Source: Doris montereyensis (Eukaryota; Mollusca; Gastropoda; Nudibranchia; Dorididae). Taken from it: DNA of 64,000 nucleotides. Every line of letters starts with the position of its first letter. Positions within the stretch are counted from its first letter, which is position 1. The stretch spans positions 38,501 through 102,500 of the forward strand of contig JAXRKP010001622.1 of assembly GCA_037039925.1 (NCBI GenBank), in the 5' to 3' direction. The notes under the pieces were generated by a model that worked only from the letters and a program-made list of their open reading frames with translations, was not told the origin of the DNA and did no database searches. A program made the position numbers and the translations under genes. Below are positions 28,005 through 42,070 of the stretch, piece after piece.

Positions 28005-28412
28005 TTTCATGTACATCGTAATTAAATATTTCAACTTCACCGTAATACTAGATTCTATCTTTGGTATACACATTAGCGTAAAATTAACTTTGGTGTACAT
28101 AGTAGCGTAAGATTATCTTTCATGTACAAAGAAACATTATGTTTTCCTGTACACAATAATACAATATTTCATGTGCACTGTCATATTATATTTCTTGTAC
28201 ACACTAATGCTGTCATCCATGTACACAATAATGCAGGTTTTCATGTACACAGTAATTCTATTTAAGTAATATTACCTTTCATGCACACAGTGTTACTATC
28301 TTTCATGCACACAGTAATACTACTTGTCATGTACATAATAATACTACCTGTCATGTACACAGTAATAATATCTGTCAATACTGTCATGTACACAGTAACA
28401 GTACCTGTTATG
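28005..28412. repeat. outlying, degenerate patch of the 24-bp minisatellite
   Basis: Units such as CATGTACACAGTAA and CATGCACACAGTAATACT occur at roughly 24-bp spacing but are more diverged than in the main array, for example CATGTACAAAGAAACATTAT. It lies 4.9 kb left of the main array, on the other side of the right inverted-repeat arm and the LINE. Confidence 0.85.
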
Positions 28413-28424
28413 CAAATTTATTGA

Positions 28425-29009
28425 AGGCGCTGAAAACCTACAGCGATAGTTCTCAGAGATAGATCTAGATCTAGTAGTTAGACAAAGCCTGTTAGTGATG
28501 TCACGTGATGCGACGGAACAGACGACGGGACACGGTAAGCAAACGGTGAGAGCGAGTCTAGTTTTGAGGGGGACATTCTGCGTTTGTGTCCCCAAGAGCT
28601 GACCATTTTCACTAGGTAATGAGAACCCAATGTAGATCTAGATCTAGGTCAAAGTGAAGACTTGAAAGACGAAGCAGGTGAGAACGGTTATGGACACTTC
28701 GGCTCAGTGCCCAAAGTATGGCGCATTGGCATGCGTAAATGAAAAATGGCAAAACTTATGTATTTTATTCGTTTGGCTGACAACTTTAAGCCCATTTTTT
28801 CAGCTTTGTTCATGGATATAACATTTTATGAATTAACATGGAATTATACACTAATATTAATTAAAATTATCAGTTTTTATTTAATTTTTAAGTTGTATTT
28901 TAAACATTTAAAATTCCAAAATTCAGAATTTAAAAAAGATTGATAATTTTCTTTTTACCTGCCAGCGTAATGCTTAGCGCAGCTGTCTAGTCGATAATTG
29001 TTGTATGTA
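28425..29009. repeat. inverted repeat 1, right arm, inner part
   Basis: Complement of roughly 24,850-25,465. It is cut at 29,009-29,020 by insertion of the LINE and continues at 32,352. Confidence 0.8.
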
Positions 29010-29085
29010 GATCTAATTACCCAGGCAGTGGACTGGTGAGCACATGTACGGGGAGTAGATGATCCCGCCCTCCACGAGTGTCCTG

Positions 29086-29285
29086 CTGCCTTGCAGGCAG
29101 ATCTTGGCTGACCAAAGGCTAAGGGAATTAATCCTGAAAGAAAACAACCTACTGCCTTTAAGGCAGGTCTTGACTGACCAAAGGCTAAGGGAGTTTACCC
29201 TGACATAAAATAACAACCTGCTGCCTTGCAGGTTGGTCTTGAATGACTAAAGGCTAAGGGAGTTAACCCTGACAGAAAATAACAA
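29086..29285 (+). repeat. three-unit tandem repeat in the LINE 5' region
   Basis: Units start CTGCCTT at 29,086, 29,152 and 29,221 and contain GACCAAAGGCTAAGGGA and GAAAATAACAAC-like words. They are 5' UTR monomers, probably with promoter function as in other LINEs that carry 5' repeats. Confidence 0.8.
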
Positions 29286-29439
29286 TGCCCAGTAGGGGGT
29301 CTCAAGGTGGCAGCCCCACCATCTACCTAGGGTACAGTGGGCTAACCCCTGCTTATCCAAAACAACCTGATTCAAAGTAATATATACAATGATATACCCG
29401 GCTTGAACTTTCGAAAACGATTCTGGAAAAGACCACGGA

Positions 29440-32120
29440 CTGTGATTTTTGGAACATGGAATGTTAGGGCAATTAATGGAAAGAAGTAAGAATTAGCTGA
29501 AGAAATGGTAAAATTCAAAGTAGACATTTTGGCTATTACAGAAACAAAGAAAAAAGGACAAGGAATAGAAAATGTAGGACCAAATCACAGGAGTAGATGT
29601 CAAATATAGAGCTAGAGCAGGAGTAGGCCTCCTAATGCATAAAAGGCAAGAAATGCTACTAGAAATTTGGAAATTTGTAAGCCCACGGCTATTAGAGGTA
29701 AATATTAAACCAAAAGGAAGAAAAATTAAATTATTAATAGCTTATGGACCAAACGTAGATGCCACCAAAAAAGAAAAAGATATCTTCGAAAATGATTTAT
29801 TTACAGAGAATTTCAAACCCAAAGAGGAATTAATGGTTTTAGGAGATTTAAACGCTAGAGTAGGCAACAATGTAGAAACATCAGGAGGAGTAATAGGTAA
29901 GGTAGGAAAGACAACAACTTCTCCAAATGGAGAGAGACTAATCGATTTTTGCATCATAAAGATATCCACAAATATACAAGAGTAAATAAAGACAGATTTG
30001 AAAAGTCAATCATAGACTACATAATAATAGTTAGCAGCTCCCTTTTTTTACAGTACAATGGATGTATGAGTAAACAGAGAAGCTGAAATATTTAGTGATC
30101 ATTACTTAGTGATAGCCAAAATGAGATTATTAACTGAAGAAAACAAACAAAAAAGGAAAGAGAAGAAAGCTACTAAACTCAAAATAGAAGAACTAAATAA
30201 ACCAATAGTAAAACAAATGTAGTACCAATCCAGGATAAAAAGATCTATCAGTGAAAGGCAGATGGATCTGAAGGAAAGCACAATAGAAGAAAAGTGGCAA
30301 ATATATAAAGAAACACTCCTCAGTTGTACTGAAGAGGTCTGTGATAGGAAACAAATTAAAGGAGATAGGAAAAGAACAGCATGGTGGAATGAGAATGTCA
30401 AGACTAAGATCAAAGAAAAGAAAGATGCCTGGAAAAAATACTTTGAAACAAAGAGACCAGACGATAGGATAGATTACGTGAGTAAAAGAACTATCGCAAA
30501 AGAGGAAGTTAGGAAAGCAAAACAGGAACAGTGGGAAGAGTTTGAACAAAGACTTCAAGAAAGATATCAAGGAAATCAAAAGTTGTTCTGGAGAGCAATG
30601 AAGAGCATGAGAAAAACCAAAGCATGCCCAATACGACAAATTAAGGATGTCAAAGGAGAAATAATGAAAGAAGACAGCGAAATCATGGAAACGTGGAGAA
30701 AGTATTTTCAGCAATTACATAATCCCTCCAGAACATATGAAACAATGAGTACAGATCAATTATTAAGAGTAACAAGTAATCCAGATGAGATAGCTGAAGA
30801 TGTAGATATCTCAATGGAAGAACTTCAAACAGCTATAAGAAAAGTGAAATTAGGAAAAAACCCAGGAGCAGATCAAGTTTATCCAGAAATGATTAAAAAC
30901 CAAGGAAGAGAGGCAGACAAACTACTACATGCAATATGTCAAGAAGCATGGAAGTCCAAACAGGTACAAGACGACTGGAAAAAGGGAATGGTAGTACCAA
31001 TACATTATAAAGGGTCAACTATGGAATGCTCAAACTATAGAGGGATATCACTACTTAGCGTACCAGGAAAAGTGTATGCCAAGATTCTGGAAAAGAGACT
31101 AAGGAAAAGAGTAGAGGATCAGATGGAAGAGCATCAGAGTGGATTTAGACCAGGAAGAAGTGTACAAGACCACATATTTACAATTAGACAAATAATAGAA
31201 AAATTCCTTGAGAGAAACACTGACTTGCACCTGTGTTTTATTGACTTAGAAAAGGTATTTGATACTATGAGGAGGGAAGAACTATGGCATTCACTAAAAG
31301 AACACAACGTAGAACAAAATTTATTAGAAGCCATTAAAAGATTTTACAAGAAACCAACATGTGCAGTGAGAGTAGCTGGAAATGTATCTGAAGAGTTTGA
31401 TGTAGATATAGGAGTATGACAGGGTTGTTTCCTAAATCCTCTTTTGTTTATCACAGTTATGGATTCAGTTGCAAGGTATCCTCAAAAATGAAGAAAATGA
31501 ATGTAGGTATGTGGAAGCTCAAACCAGTAAATGTATCAATGCTTTCATTTGTCTGATGATTAGTTTTGTTTGGAAAATCAGAAAGGGACCTCAGGTCCAA
31601 TATCAATTAAAAGGGGAATGAGAGTAAATGCAAAAGAAAACCAAAAACAATGCTAGCAACTAGGAAGCTAAAACACAAAATCTTACATTAAGCAGGGAGA
31701 ATTTAGAACAAGTTCAAAGCTACAATTACTTAGGAGTAATGATTAATTCAGAGGGAAAACTAAGAGAAGAAATCAGCCAGAGAATCCAAAAGGCAAGTGC
31801 AATATATAACCATATAGGAAAGGCATTTGTAGGTAAAAAGAATTGTCAACAAAAACCAAAATGGCAGTATACAACACAGTTTATTGCCCTACTCTGCTCT
31901 ATGGCAGTGAAACCTGGACCTTAGGCAGTAGGGAATACAGTAGAGTGCAGGCAGCCGAAATGAAATATCTAAGAAGAGTAGTCGGGAAGACTAAAAGAGA
32001 CAAAATCAGAAACAAAACAATAAGAAATCAAACCAAAGCAGATAGCATAAAAACTAAGATAGAAATGAATCAACTGAGATGGTTTGGGCATGTTAACAGA
32101 AGAATGACAATAGAATAGCT
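29440..32120 (+). pseudogene. LINE endonuclease/reverse transcriptase ORF, broken
   Basis: The endonuclease starts FGTWNVRAINGKK near 29,450 (metal-binding region) and continues, after stops, with KLLIAYGPNVDATKKE and VLGDLNARVGNN (29,635-29,985). A 385-codon open piece (30,262-31,419) holds a basic linker and the first RT motifs: NYRGISLLSV, SGFRPGRSVQDH and the palm motif FIDLEKVFD with its catalytic aspartates. It ends at a TGA exactly where the family has GVRQG (CGA or AGA to TGA). Beyond it the YADD box is ruined (LSDD then a stop near 31,550). The C-terminal piece 31,843-32,118 reads [16 protein letters not shown] and RWFGHVNRR. Not able to encode an active protein. Confidence 0.85.
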
Positions 32121-32351
32121 AAATCAGTATACATTGCTAAAACTCAAGGTAAAAGAGCAAAAGGCAGACCTCGGAGAAAGTGGGAAGAAGATATAAAAGA
32201 GGCATTAACGCAAAGAAATTTAACTTTCACGGAAGGAAACAGAAAATGCCAGGACAGGGCATCCTGGAGAAAGATCATTTCGGGCATCGAAAACCCATAC
32301 ACCGGAAGGTAGAATGGGAACTGATAAAGAAAGAAAGAAAGATCTAATTAC

Positions 32352-32805
32352 AAACAGATTACGGCAGTGAGATGGTACTCGTTGCTGTGGAATCTTATTG
32401 TGGATGAATTTATAATAATTTATAGATCTACGTGCTCATAATGATTACTGTAATTACTGTGTTTATCAATTTAATGCTAAATGAAATGAGGTATATTTTC
32501 TTTTTTTAAATATAGCTTCAAAAGTTTATTGACTGATAGTGTTATAAGCGTAGAAAACAAAAAAGCGTTCGTTTTGCTTCAATTGTTTATTATTCGGAGG
32601 CGAAACATTTGGTCAACAAGTGGTCGCGCGAACGTGAAACATTTGAAAGAAAAAGTTAAGAAGTATCAACCCATATGGCCAATGCTGTCAAATACATGAC
32701 AAACGAATAACAACATATATCCAAAACACTAGGGGACAGAATCAAATAAATGCTTTAATTGTTTTAAATGCCAGTTTAGAATGGTTTAATAAGGAGTATA
32801 AATAC
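32352..32805. repeat. inverted repeat 1, right arm, outer part
   Basis: Continuation of the right arm beyond the LINE. Its complement matches about 24,305-24,850, with words such as CAGTGAGATGG, CAATTTAATGC...AAATGAGGTA and TTTAATTGTTTTAAATGCCAG. Confidence 0.75.
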
Positions 32806-32844
32806 TTTAAACCAAAGAGATATCAATCGATTTGCATCTTTGAT

Positions 32845-33138
32845 TTTTTATTTGATTTGATTTACCCATATTCACAACTAAGGTGATCTCGGGGTTTTTG
32901 GTAGCATTTTTAATTTTGCCCGGACTGCACGGTAAACAGCTTAACGTGCATATAGTGTTGTGATCTGCACACGGGACCTCCTTTTGTCATCTGTCTCCGA
33001 TGGGACTATGTGTCGCTCCACCTACCTGGACTAGATTTCGTTTGAAAAAATCGAGAACATTTTTCAACCATCGGCGGGGCTCGAACCAACTACCTTTGGG
33101 TTGAAAGGCCGACTTCTTGCCTTTGGACAACCAAGTCA
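32845..33138 (-). mobile_element. tRNA-derived SINE (second family), most intact copy
   Basis: On the minus strand: A-box-like GACTTGGTTGTCCAAAGGC, B box GGTTCGAGCCC (plus-strand complement at about 33,080), body, and a tail of AAATC units. Plus-strand body words GTTGTGATCTGCACACGGGA and ACCTACCTGGACTAG are shared with 23,828 and 58,448. Confidence 0.8.
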
Positions 33139-34215
33139 TCATTAAAGAGCAAACGAGCTCAATTCCTTACACATATAAGAAAAGAAAGTACTTGTGACGT
33201 CATATTAATTTGTTGATCTGTTATTCTTTCTTAGTATTGTGTATTAAAGTGTTCCTCTCGGTGTTTAGGGTTAAATCCTCTCCTGCTGTGATGCATACAG
33301 TAATTCTGCCTTTTATGCACACAGTAATACTATCATTCATGCACACAGCAATACTACATTTCATGTACACAATAATAGTACCTTTCATGGACACAGTAAT
33401 AGTACATTTCATGTACACAGTAATAGTACCTTTCATGCACACAGTAATAGTACATTTTATGCACACAGTAATTTTAACTTTCATGCACGCAGTAATAGTA
33501 CCTTTCATGTACACAGTAATAGTACCTTTCATGCACACAGTAATAGTACATTTCATGCATACAGTAATTCTAACTTTCATGCACACAGTAATACTACCAT
33601 TCATGCACACAGCAATACTACATTTCATGTACATAGTAATAGTACCTTTCATGTACACAGTAATAGTACATTTCATGCACACAGTAATTCTAACTTTCAT
33701 GCACACAGTAATACTACCATTCATGCACACAGCAATACTACATTTCATTTACATAGTAATAGTACCTTTCATGTACACAGTAATAGTACATTTCATGCAC
33801 ACAGTAATTCTAACTTTCATGCACACAGTAATACTACCATTCATGGACACAGCAATACTACATTTCATGTACATAGTAATAGTACCTTTCATGCACATAG
33901 TAATAGTACATTTCATGCACACAGTCATACTACCTTTCATGCACACAGTAATACTACATTTTTTGCACACAGTAATACTACCTTTCATGTACACAGTAAT
34001 AGTACCTTTCATGCACACAGTCATACTACCTTTCATGCACACAGTAATAGTACCTTTCATGCACACAGTAATAATACCTTTCATGCATAATAGTAACAGT
34101 AATAGTACCTTTCATGCACAAAGTAATAGTACCTTTCATGTACACAGTAATAGTACCTTTCATGCACAAAGTAATAGTATCTTTCATGCACACAGTAATA
34201 GTACCTCTCATGCAC

Positions 34216-34595
34216 AAAGTAATACCACTTTTCATACACACATTAATACACCTTTTCATACATACATTAATACAACTTTTCATACACACATTAATACAAC
34301 TTTTCATACACACATTAATACAACTTTTCATACACACATTAATACAACTTTTCATACACACATTAATACAACTTTTCATACACACATTAATACAACTTTT
34401 CATACACACATTAATACAACTTTTCATACACACATTAATACAACTTTTCATACACACATTAATACAACTTTTCATACACACATTAATACAACTTTTCATA
34501 CACACATTAATACAACTTTTCATACACACATGAATACAACTTTTCATACAAACATTAATACAACTTTTCATACACACATTAATACAACTTTTCAT
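34216..34595. repeat. homogeneous minisatellite block, CATACACACATTAATACAAC type
   Basis: About 15 nearly identical 24-bp units with ATACACACATTAATACAA instead of the usual GCACACAGTAATACTA. The same block type recurs at 36,420-36,530. Confidence 0.9.
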
Positions 34596-37500
34596 ACACA
34601 GTAATATTACATTTCATACACACATTAATACAACTATTCATAGACACATTAATACAACTTTTCATACACAATAATATTACATTTCATACACATATTAATA
34701 CAACTGTTCATACACAGTAATATTACATTTCATATACACAATAATACAACTTTTCATACACAGTAATATTACATTTCATCAACACATTAATACAACTTTT
34801 CATACACAGTAATATTACATTTCATACACATATTAATACTACATTCCATAAACACAGTAATACTACCTTTCATACACACATTAATACCACCTTTCATGCA
34901 CACAGTAATACTACCTGTCATGTACACAGTAATACTACCTGTCATGTACACAGTAATACTACCTGTCAGTAATACTACCTGTCATGTACACAGTAATACT
35001 ACCTGTCATGTACACAGTAATACTACCTGTCATGTACTCAGTAATACTACCTGTCATGTACACAGTAATACTACCTGCCATGTACACAGTAATACTATCT
35101 TTCATGTACACAGTAATACTACATTTCACGTACACAGTAATACTACCTCTCATACACACAGTACTACTACCAGTCATGTACACAGTAATACTGCCTGTCA
35201 TGTACACAGTAATACTACCTTTCATGTACACAGTAATACTACCAGTCATGTACACAGTAATATTACCTGTCATGTACACAGTAATACTACCTTTCATGTA
35301 CACAATAATACTATCAGTTATGTACACAGTAATACTACCTGTCATGTACACAGTAATACTACCTTTCATGTACACAATAATACTATCAGTTATGTACAGT
35401 AATACTACCTGCCATGTACACAGTAATACTACCTGTCATGTACACAGTAATACTACCAGTCATGTACACAGTAATACTACCTGTCATGTACACAGTAATA
35501 CTACCAGTCATGTACACAGTAATACTACCTGTCATGTACACAGTAATACTACCTGTCATGTACACAGTAATACTACCAGTCACTTACACAGTAATACTAC
35601 CTGTCATGTACACAGTAATACTACCTGTCATGTACACAGTAATACTACCTGTCATGTACACAGTAATACTACCAGTCATGTACACAGTAATACTACCAGT
35701 CATGTACACAGTAATACTACCAGTCATGTACACAGTAATACTACATGTCATGTACACAGTAATACTACCTGTCATGTACACAGTAATACTACCAGTCATG
35801 TACATAGTAATAGTACCTTTCATGCACACAGTAATACTACATTTCATGTACATAGTAATTCTAACTTTCATGCACACAGTAATAGTACATTTCATGCACA
35901 CAGTAATTATAACTTTCATGCACACAGTAACACTACATTTCACAGCAATATACATCTCATGTACATTAATAACCTTTCATGCACTAGTAACACTACCATT
36001 CATGCACACAGCAATACTACATCTCATGTACATAGTAATAGTACCTTTCATGCACATAGTAATAGTACCTTTCATGCACACAGTAATAGTACCTTTCATG
36101 CACACAGTAATAGTACCTTTCATGCACACAGTAATAGTACCTTTCATGCACACAGTAATACTACCATTCATGCACACAGCAATACTACATTTCATGTACA
36201 TAGTAATAGTACCTTTCATGTACACAGTAATAGTACATTTCATGCACACAGTAATTCTAACTTTCATGCACACAGTAATTCTAACTTTCATGCACACAGT
36301 AATAGTACCTTTCATGCACACAGTAATAGTACCTTTCATGCACACAGTAAAAGTACCTTTCATGCATATGGTAATAGTACCTTTCATGCACAAAGTAATA
36401 CCACTTTTCATGCACAAAGTAATACCACTTTTCATACACACATTAATACAACTTTTCATACATACATTAATACAACTTTTCATACACACATTAATACAAC
36501 TTTTCATATACACATTAATACAACTTTTCATACACAGTAATATTACATTTCATACACATTAATACAAATTTTCATTCACAGTAATAATACATTTCATACA
36601 CACATTAATACAACTATTTATAGACACATTAATACAATTTTTCATACACAATAATATTACATTTCATACACACATTAATACAACTTTTCATACACAGTAA
36701 TATTACATTTCATATACACAATAATACAACTTTTCATACACAGTAATATTACATTTCATCAACACATTAATACAACTTTTCATACACAGTAATATTACAT
36801 TTCATACACATATTAATACTACATTCAATAAACACAGTAATACTACCTTTCATACACACATTAATACTACCTTTCATGCACACAGTAATACTACCTGCCA
36901 TGTACACAGTAATACTACCTTTCATACACACAGTAATACTACCTTTCATGTACACAGTAATACTACCTGCCATGTACACAGTAATACTACCTTTCATGTA
37001 CACAGTAATACTACCTTTCATGTACACAGTAATACTACCTTCATGTACACAGTAATACTACATTTCATGTACACAGTAATACTACCTTTCATACACACAG
37101 TAATACTACCAGTCATGTACACAGTAATACTGCCTGTCATGTACACAGTAATACTACCTTTCATGTACACAGTAATACTACCAGTCATGTACACAGTAAT
37201 ATTACCTGTCATGTACACAGTAATTCTACCTTTCATGTACACGGTAATACTATCAGTCATGTACACAGTAATACTACCTGCCATGTACACAGTAATGCTA
37301 CCTGTCATGTACACAGTAATACTACCTGTCATGTACACAGTAATACTACCAGTCATGTACACAGTAATACTACCTGTCATGTACACAGTAATACTACCAG
37401 TCATGTACACAGTAATACTACATGTCATGTACACAGTAATACTACCTGTCATGTACACAGTAATACTACCAGTCATGTACACAGTAATACTACCAGTCAT

Positions 37501-38240
37501 GTACACAGTAATACTACCTGTCATGTACACAGTAATACTACCTGTCATGTACACAGTAATACTACCTGTCATGTACACAGTAATACTACCTGTCATGTAC
37601 ACAGTAATACTACCAGTCATATACACAGTAATACTACCAGTCATGTACACAGTAATACTACATGTCATGTACACAGTAATACTACCTGTCATGTACACAG
37701 TAATACTACCAGTCATGTACACAGTAATACTACCTTTCATGTACACAATAATACTATCAGTTATGTACACAGTAATACTACCTGCCATGTACACAGTAAT
37801 ACTACCCGTCATGTACACAGTAATACTACCAGTCATGTACACAGTAATACTACCTGTCATGTACACAGTAATACTACCAGTCATGTACACAGTAATACTA
37901 CCTGTCATGTACACAGTAATATTGCCTGTCATGTACACAGTAATACTACCTGTCATGTACACAGTAATACTACCTGTCATGTACACAGTAATACTACCTG
38001 TCATGTACACAGTAATACTACATGTCATGTACACAGTAATACTACATGTCATGTACACAGTAATACTACATGTCATGTACACAGTAATACTACCTGTCAT
38101 GTACACAGTAATACTACCAGTCATGTACACAGTAATACTACATGTCATGTACACAGTAATACTACCAGTCATGTACACAGTAATACTACCTGCCATGTAC
38201 ACAGTAATACTACCTGTCATGTACACAGTAATACTACCTG
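34596..38240. repeat. array segment containing a duplication of about 1.95 kb
   Basis: Rare variants recur in the same order: TTTCATCAACACATTAATAC at about 34,776 and 36,756; ACTGCCTGTCATGTAC at about 35,190 and 37,130. The segment from about 34,600 to 36,500 is therefore a diverged duplicate of about 36,540 to 38,240. The dominant unit is CTGTCATGTACACAGTAATA type, with a block of CATGCACACAGTAATAGTAC (35,810-36,410). Confidence 0.85.
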
Positions 38241-38359
38241 TCATGCACAGAGTAATACTAGCAGTCATGCAGACATTAATAATACAATTCATGCACACAG
38301 TAACGCTACATGGTTTGAACACATTTATACTACCTTTCATGCACACAGTGATACTATCG

Positions 38360-39300
38360 GTCATGCACACATCACTACTACGTGTCATACACACATTACT
38401 ACTACTACTACTACTACATGTCATACACACATTACTACTATATGTCATACACACAGTACTACTACATGTCATACACACAGTACTTCTACATGTCATACAC
38501 ACAATACTACTACATGTCATACACACAGTACTACTACATGTCATACACACAGTACTACTACATGTCATACACACAGTACTACTACATGTCATGCACACAG
38601 TACTACTACATGTCATACACACATTAATACTACATGTCATACGCACAGTAATACTACATGTCATACACACATTAATACTACATGTCATACGCACAGTAAT
38701 ACTGCCTTTCATGCACACAGTAATACTATCGGTCATACACACAGTAATACTACATGTCATACACACAGTAATACTGCCTTTCATACACACAGAAATACTA
38801 TCGGTCATACACACAGTACTAGTACTACTATATGTCATATCATATCGGTCACACAGTACTACTATATGTCATATGTCATACACACAGTAACACTGCCTTT
38901 TCATACACACAGAAATACTATCGGTCATACACACAGTACTACTACATGTCATACACACAGTACTACTATATGTCATACACACAGTAACACTGCCTTTCAT
39001 ACACACAGAAATACTATCGGTCATACACACAGTACTACTACATGTCATACACACAGTACTACTATATGTCATACACACAGTACTACTACATGTCATACAC
39101 ACAGTACTACTATATATCATACACACAGTACTACTATATGTCATACACACAGTACTACTATATGTCATACATACAGTACTACTATATGTCATACACACAG
39201 TACTACTATATGTCATACACACAGTACTACTATATGTCATACACACAGTACTACTATATGTCATACACACAGTAATACTGCCTTTCATGCACACAGTAAT
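38360..39300. repeat. minisatellite block, ATACACACAGTACTACTA type
   Basis: Units read TGTCATACACACAGTACTAC, with AGTAATACT replaced by AGTACTACT. A (TAC)7 run occurs at about 38,397-38,418. Confidence 0.9.
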
Positions 39301-39989
39301 AGTATCGGTCATACAGTACACTATATGTCAGTAATACTACATGTCATACACACAGTAATACTACACGTCATACACACAATAATACTATCGGTCATACACA
39401 GAGTACTACTACATGTCATACACACAGTAATACTACATGTCATACACACAGGAATACTACATGTCATACACACAGTAATACTACATGTCATACACACAAT
39501 AATACTACATGTCATACACACAGTAATACTACATGTCATACACACAGTAATACTGCTTGTCGTGTACACAGTAAAACTACCTTTCATGCACACCGTAATA
39601 CTAGTTGTAATATACACAGTAATACTACTTGTAATACACACATTACTCATACATGTCATGTACACAGTAATAATACCTGTCATGCACACAGTAATACTAC
39701 CTTTCAAGTGCAAAGTAAGACTACTGTTCATGAAGACAGTAATACTACCTTTCATGCACACAGTAATACTACCTTTCCTGCACACAGTAATACTACCTTT
39801 CATGCACACAGTAATATTACATTTCCTGCACACAGTAGCTGTATTATCCATGGGCACAGTAGTATTACCTGGCATACACACAGTAGTAATACCTTTTATG
39901 CCCACAGTAATAAATATTACTTTTCATGCACGCGGTAATAATACCTTTAATGCACACAGTAATACTACCCTTAATGCACACAGTAATAC

Positions 39990-42070
39990 TATCTATCGTA
40001 CACACAGCAATACTACATTTAATGCACACAATAACATTATCTGCCATGCCCACACCAATACTATCTGTCATGCACACAGTAATACTATCTGTCATGCACA
40101 CAGTAATACTATCTGTCATGCACACATTAATACTATCTGTCATACACACAGTAATACTATCTGTCATGCACACAGTAATGCTATCTGTCATGCACACAGT
40201 AACAATATCTGTCATGCACACAGTAACACTATCTGTCATGCACACAGTAATACTATCTTTAATGCACACAGTAATACTATCTATCGTGCACACAGTAATA
40301 CTACCTTTAATGCACACAGTAATACTATCTATCGTACACAATAATACTACCCTTAATGCACACAGTAATACTACCTTTAATGCACACAATAATACTATCT
40401 TTAATGCACACATTAATACTACCTTTAATGCACACAGTAATACTATCTATCCTACACACAATAATACTACCCTTAATGCACACAGTAATACTACCTTTAA
40501 TGCACACAGTAATACTATCTTTAATGCACACAGTAATACTACCTTTAATGCACACAGTAATACTACCTTTAATGCACACAGTAATACTATCTTTAATGCA
40601 CACAGTAATACTATCTTTAATGCACACAGTAATACTATCTTTAATGCACACAGTAATACTATCTTTAATGCACACAGTAATACTATCTATCCTACACACA
40701 ATAATACTACCCTTAATGCACACAGTAATACTATCTTTAATGCACACAGTAATACTATCTTTAATGCACACAGTAATACTATCTTTAATGCACACAGTAA
40801 TACTATTTTTAATGCACACAGTAATACTATCTTTAATGCACACAGTAATACTATCTTTAAGGCACACAGTAATACTATCTTTAATGCACACAGTAATACT
40901 ATCTTTAATGCACACAGTAATACTATCTATCGTGCACACAGTCATACTATCTTTAATGCACACAGTAATACTATCTATCGTACACACAATAATACTACCC
41001 TTAATGCACACAGTAATACTACCTTTAATGCACACAGTAATACTATCTATCGTACACAATAATACTACCCTTAATGCACACAGATAATACTACCTTTAAT
41101 GCACACAGTAATACTATCTATAGTGCACACAGTAATACTATCTATCGTACACACAGCAATACTACATTTAATGCACACAATAACATTATCTGCCATGCCC
41201 ACACCAATACTATCTTTAATGCACACAGTAATACTATCTTTAATGCACACAGTAATACTATCTTTAATGCACACAGTAATAATATCTTTAATGCACACAG
41301 TAATACTATCTTTAATGCACACAGTAATACTATCTTTAATGCACACAGTAATACTATCTATCGTGCACACAGTAATACTATCTTTAATGCACACAGTAAT
41401 ACTATCTATCGTACACACAATAATACTACCTTTAATGCACACAGTAATACTACCTTTAATGCACACAGTAATACTATCTATCGTACACACAATAATACTA
41501 CCCTTAATGCACACAGTAATACTACCTTTAATGCACACAATAATACTATCTTTAATGCACACATTAATACTACCTTTAATGCACACAGTAATACTATCTA
41601 TCCTACACACAATAATACTACCCTTAATGCACACAGTAATACTACCTTTAATGCACACAGTAATACTATCTTTAATGCACACAGTAATACTACTTTTAAT
41701 GCACACAGTAATACTACCTTTAATGCACACAGTAATACTATCTTTAATGCACACAGTAATACTATCTTTAATGCACACAGTAATACTATCTTTAATGCAC
41801 ACAGTAATACTATCTTTAATGCACACAGTAATACTATCTATCCTACACACAATAATACTACCCTTAATGCACACAGTAATACTACCTTTAATGCACACAG
41901 TAATACTATCTTTAATGCACACAGTAATACTATCTTTAATGCACACAGTAATACTATCTTTAATGCACACAGTAATACTATCTTTAATGCACACAGTAAT
42001 AATATCTTTAATGCACACAGTAATACTATCTTTAATGCACACAGTAATACTATCTTTAATGCACACAGTA
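39990..42070. repeat. minisatellite block with duplication of about 1.14 kb, TTTAATGCACACAG type
   Basis: Units read TTTAATGCACACAGTAATAC. Rare variants recur in order: ATTATCTGCCATGCCCACAC at about 40,036 and 41,187; TATCTATCCTACACACAATA at 40,445 and 41,595 (also 40,685/41,835). Two near-identical copies of about 1.14 kb lie in tandem (about 39,990-41,130 and 41,130-42,070). Confidence 0.85.

Larger units (their letters stand above)
29021..32339 (+). mobile_element. RTE-type LINE family A, near full length, 3.3 kb
   Basis: Flanked by a 12-bp direct repeat AGATCTAATTAC (29,009-29,020 and 32,340-32,351) that is present once at the matching site of the left inverted-repeat arm, so both ends are fixed. 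Order: about 65 bp of leader, three units of a 64-69 bp tandem repeat (29,086-29,285), endonuclease, linker, reverse transcriptase, C-terminal region with WFGH and RGKRAKGRPRR-like words, and a short tail ending in GAAAGAAAGAAA. The size, single ORF order and simple tail fit the RTE clade. Confidence 0.9.

Noticed and set aside
33060..33138. Functional tRNA gene
   Set aside because: The A/B-box pair belongs to the head of a SINE that is repeated at 23.8 and 58.4 kb; acceptor-stem pairing is not evident.
37018..38890. Overlapping 606-codon (minus) and 615-codon (plus) open frames
   Set aside because: Both are translations of the same tandem repeat; no start context, no non-repeat domain.
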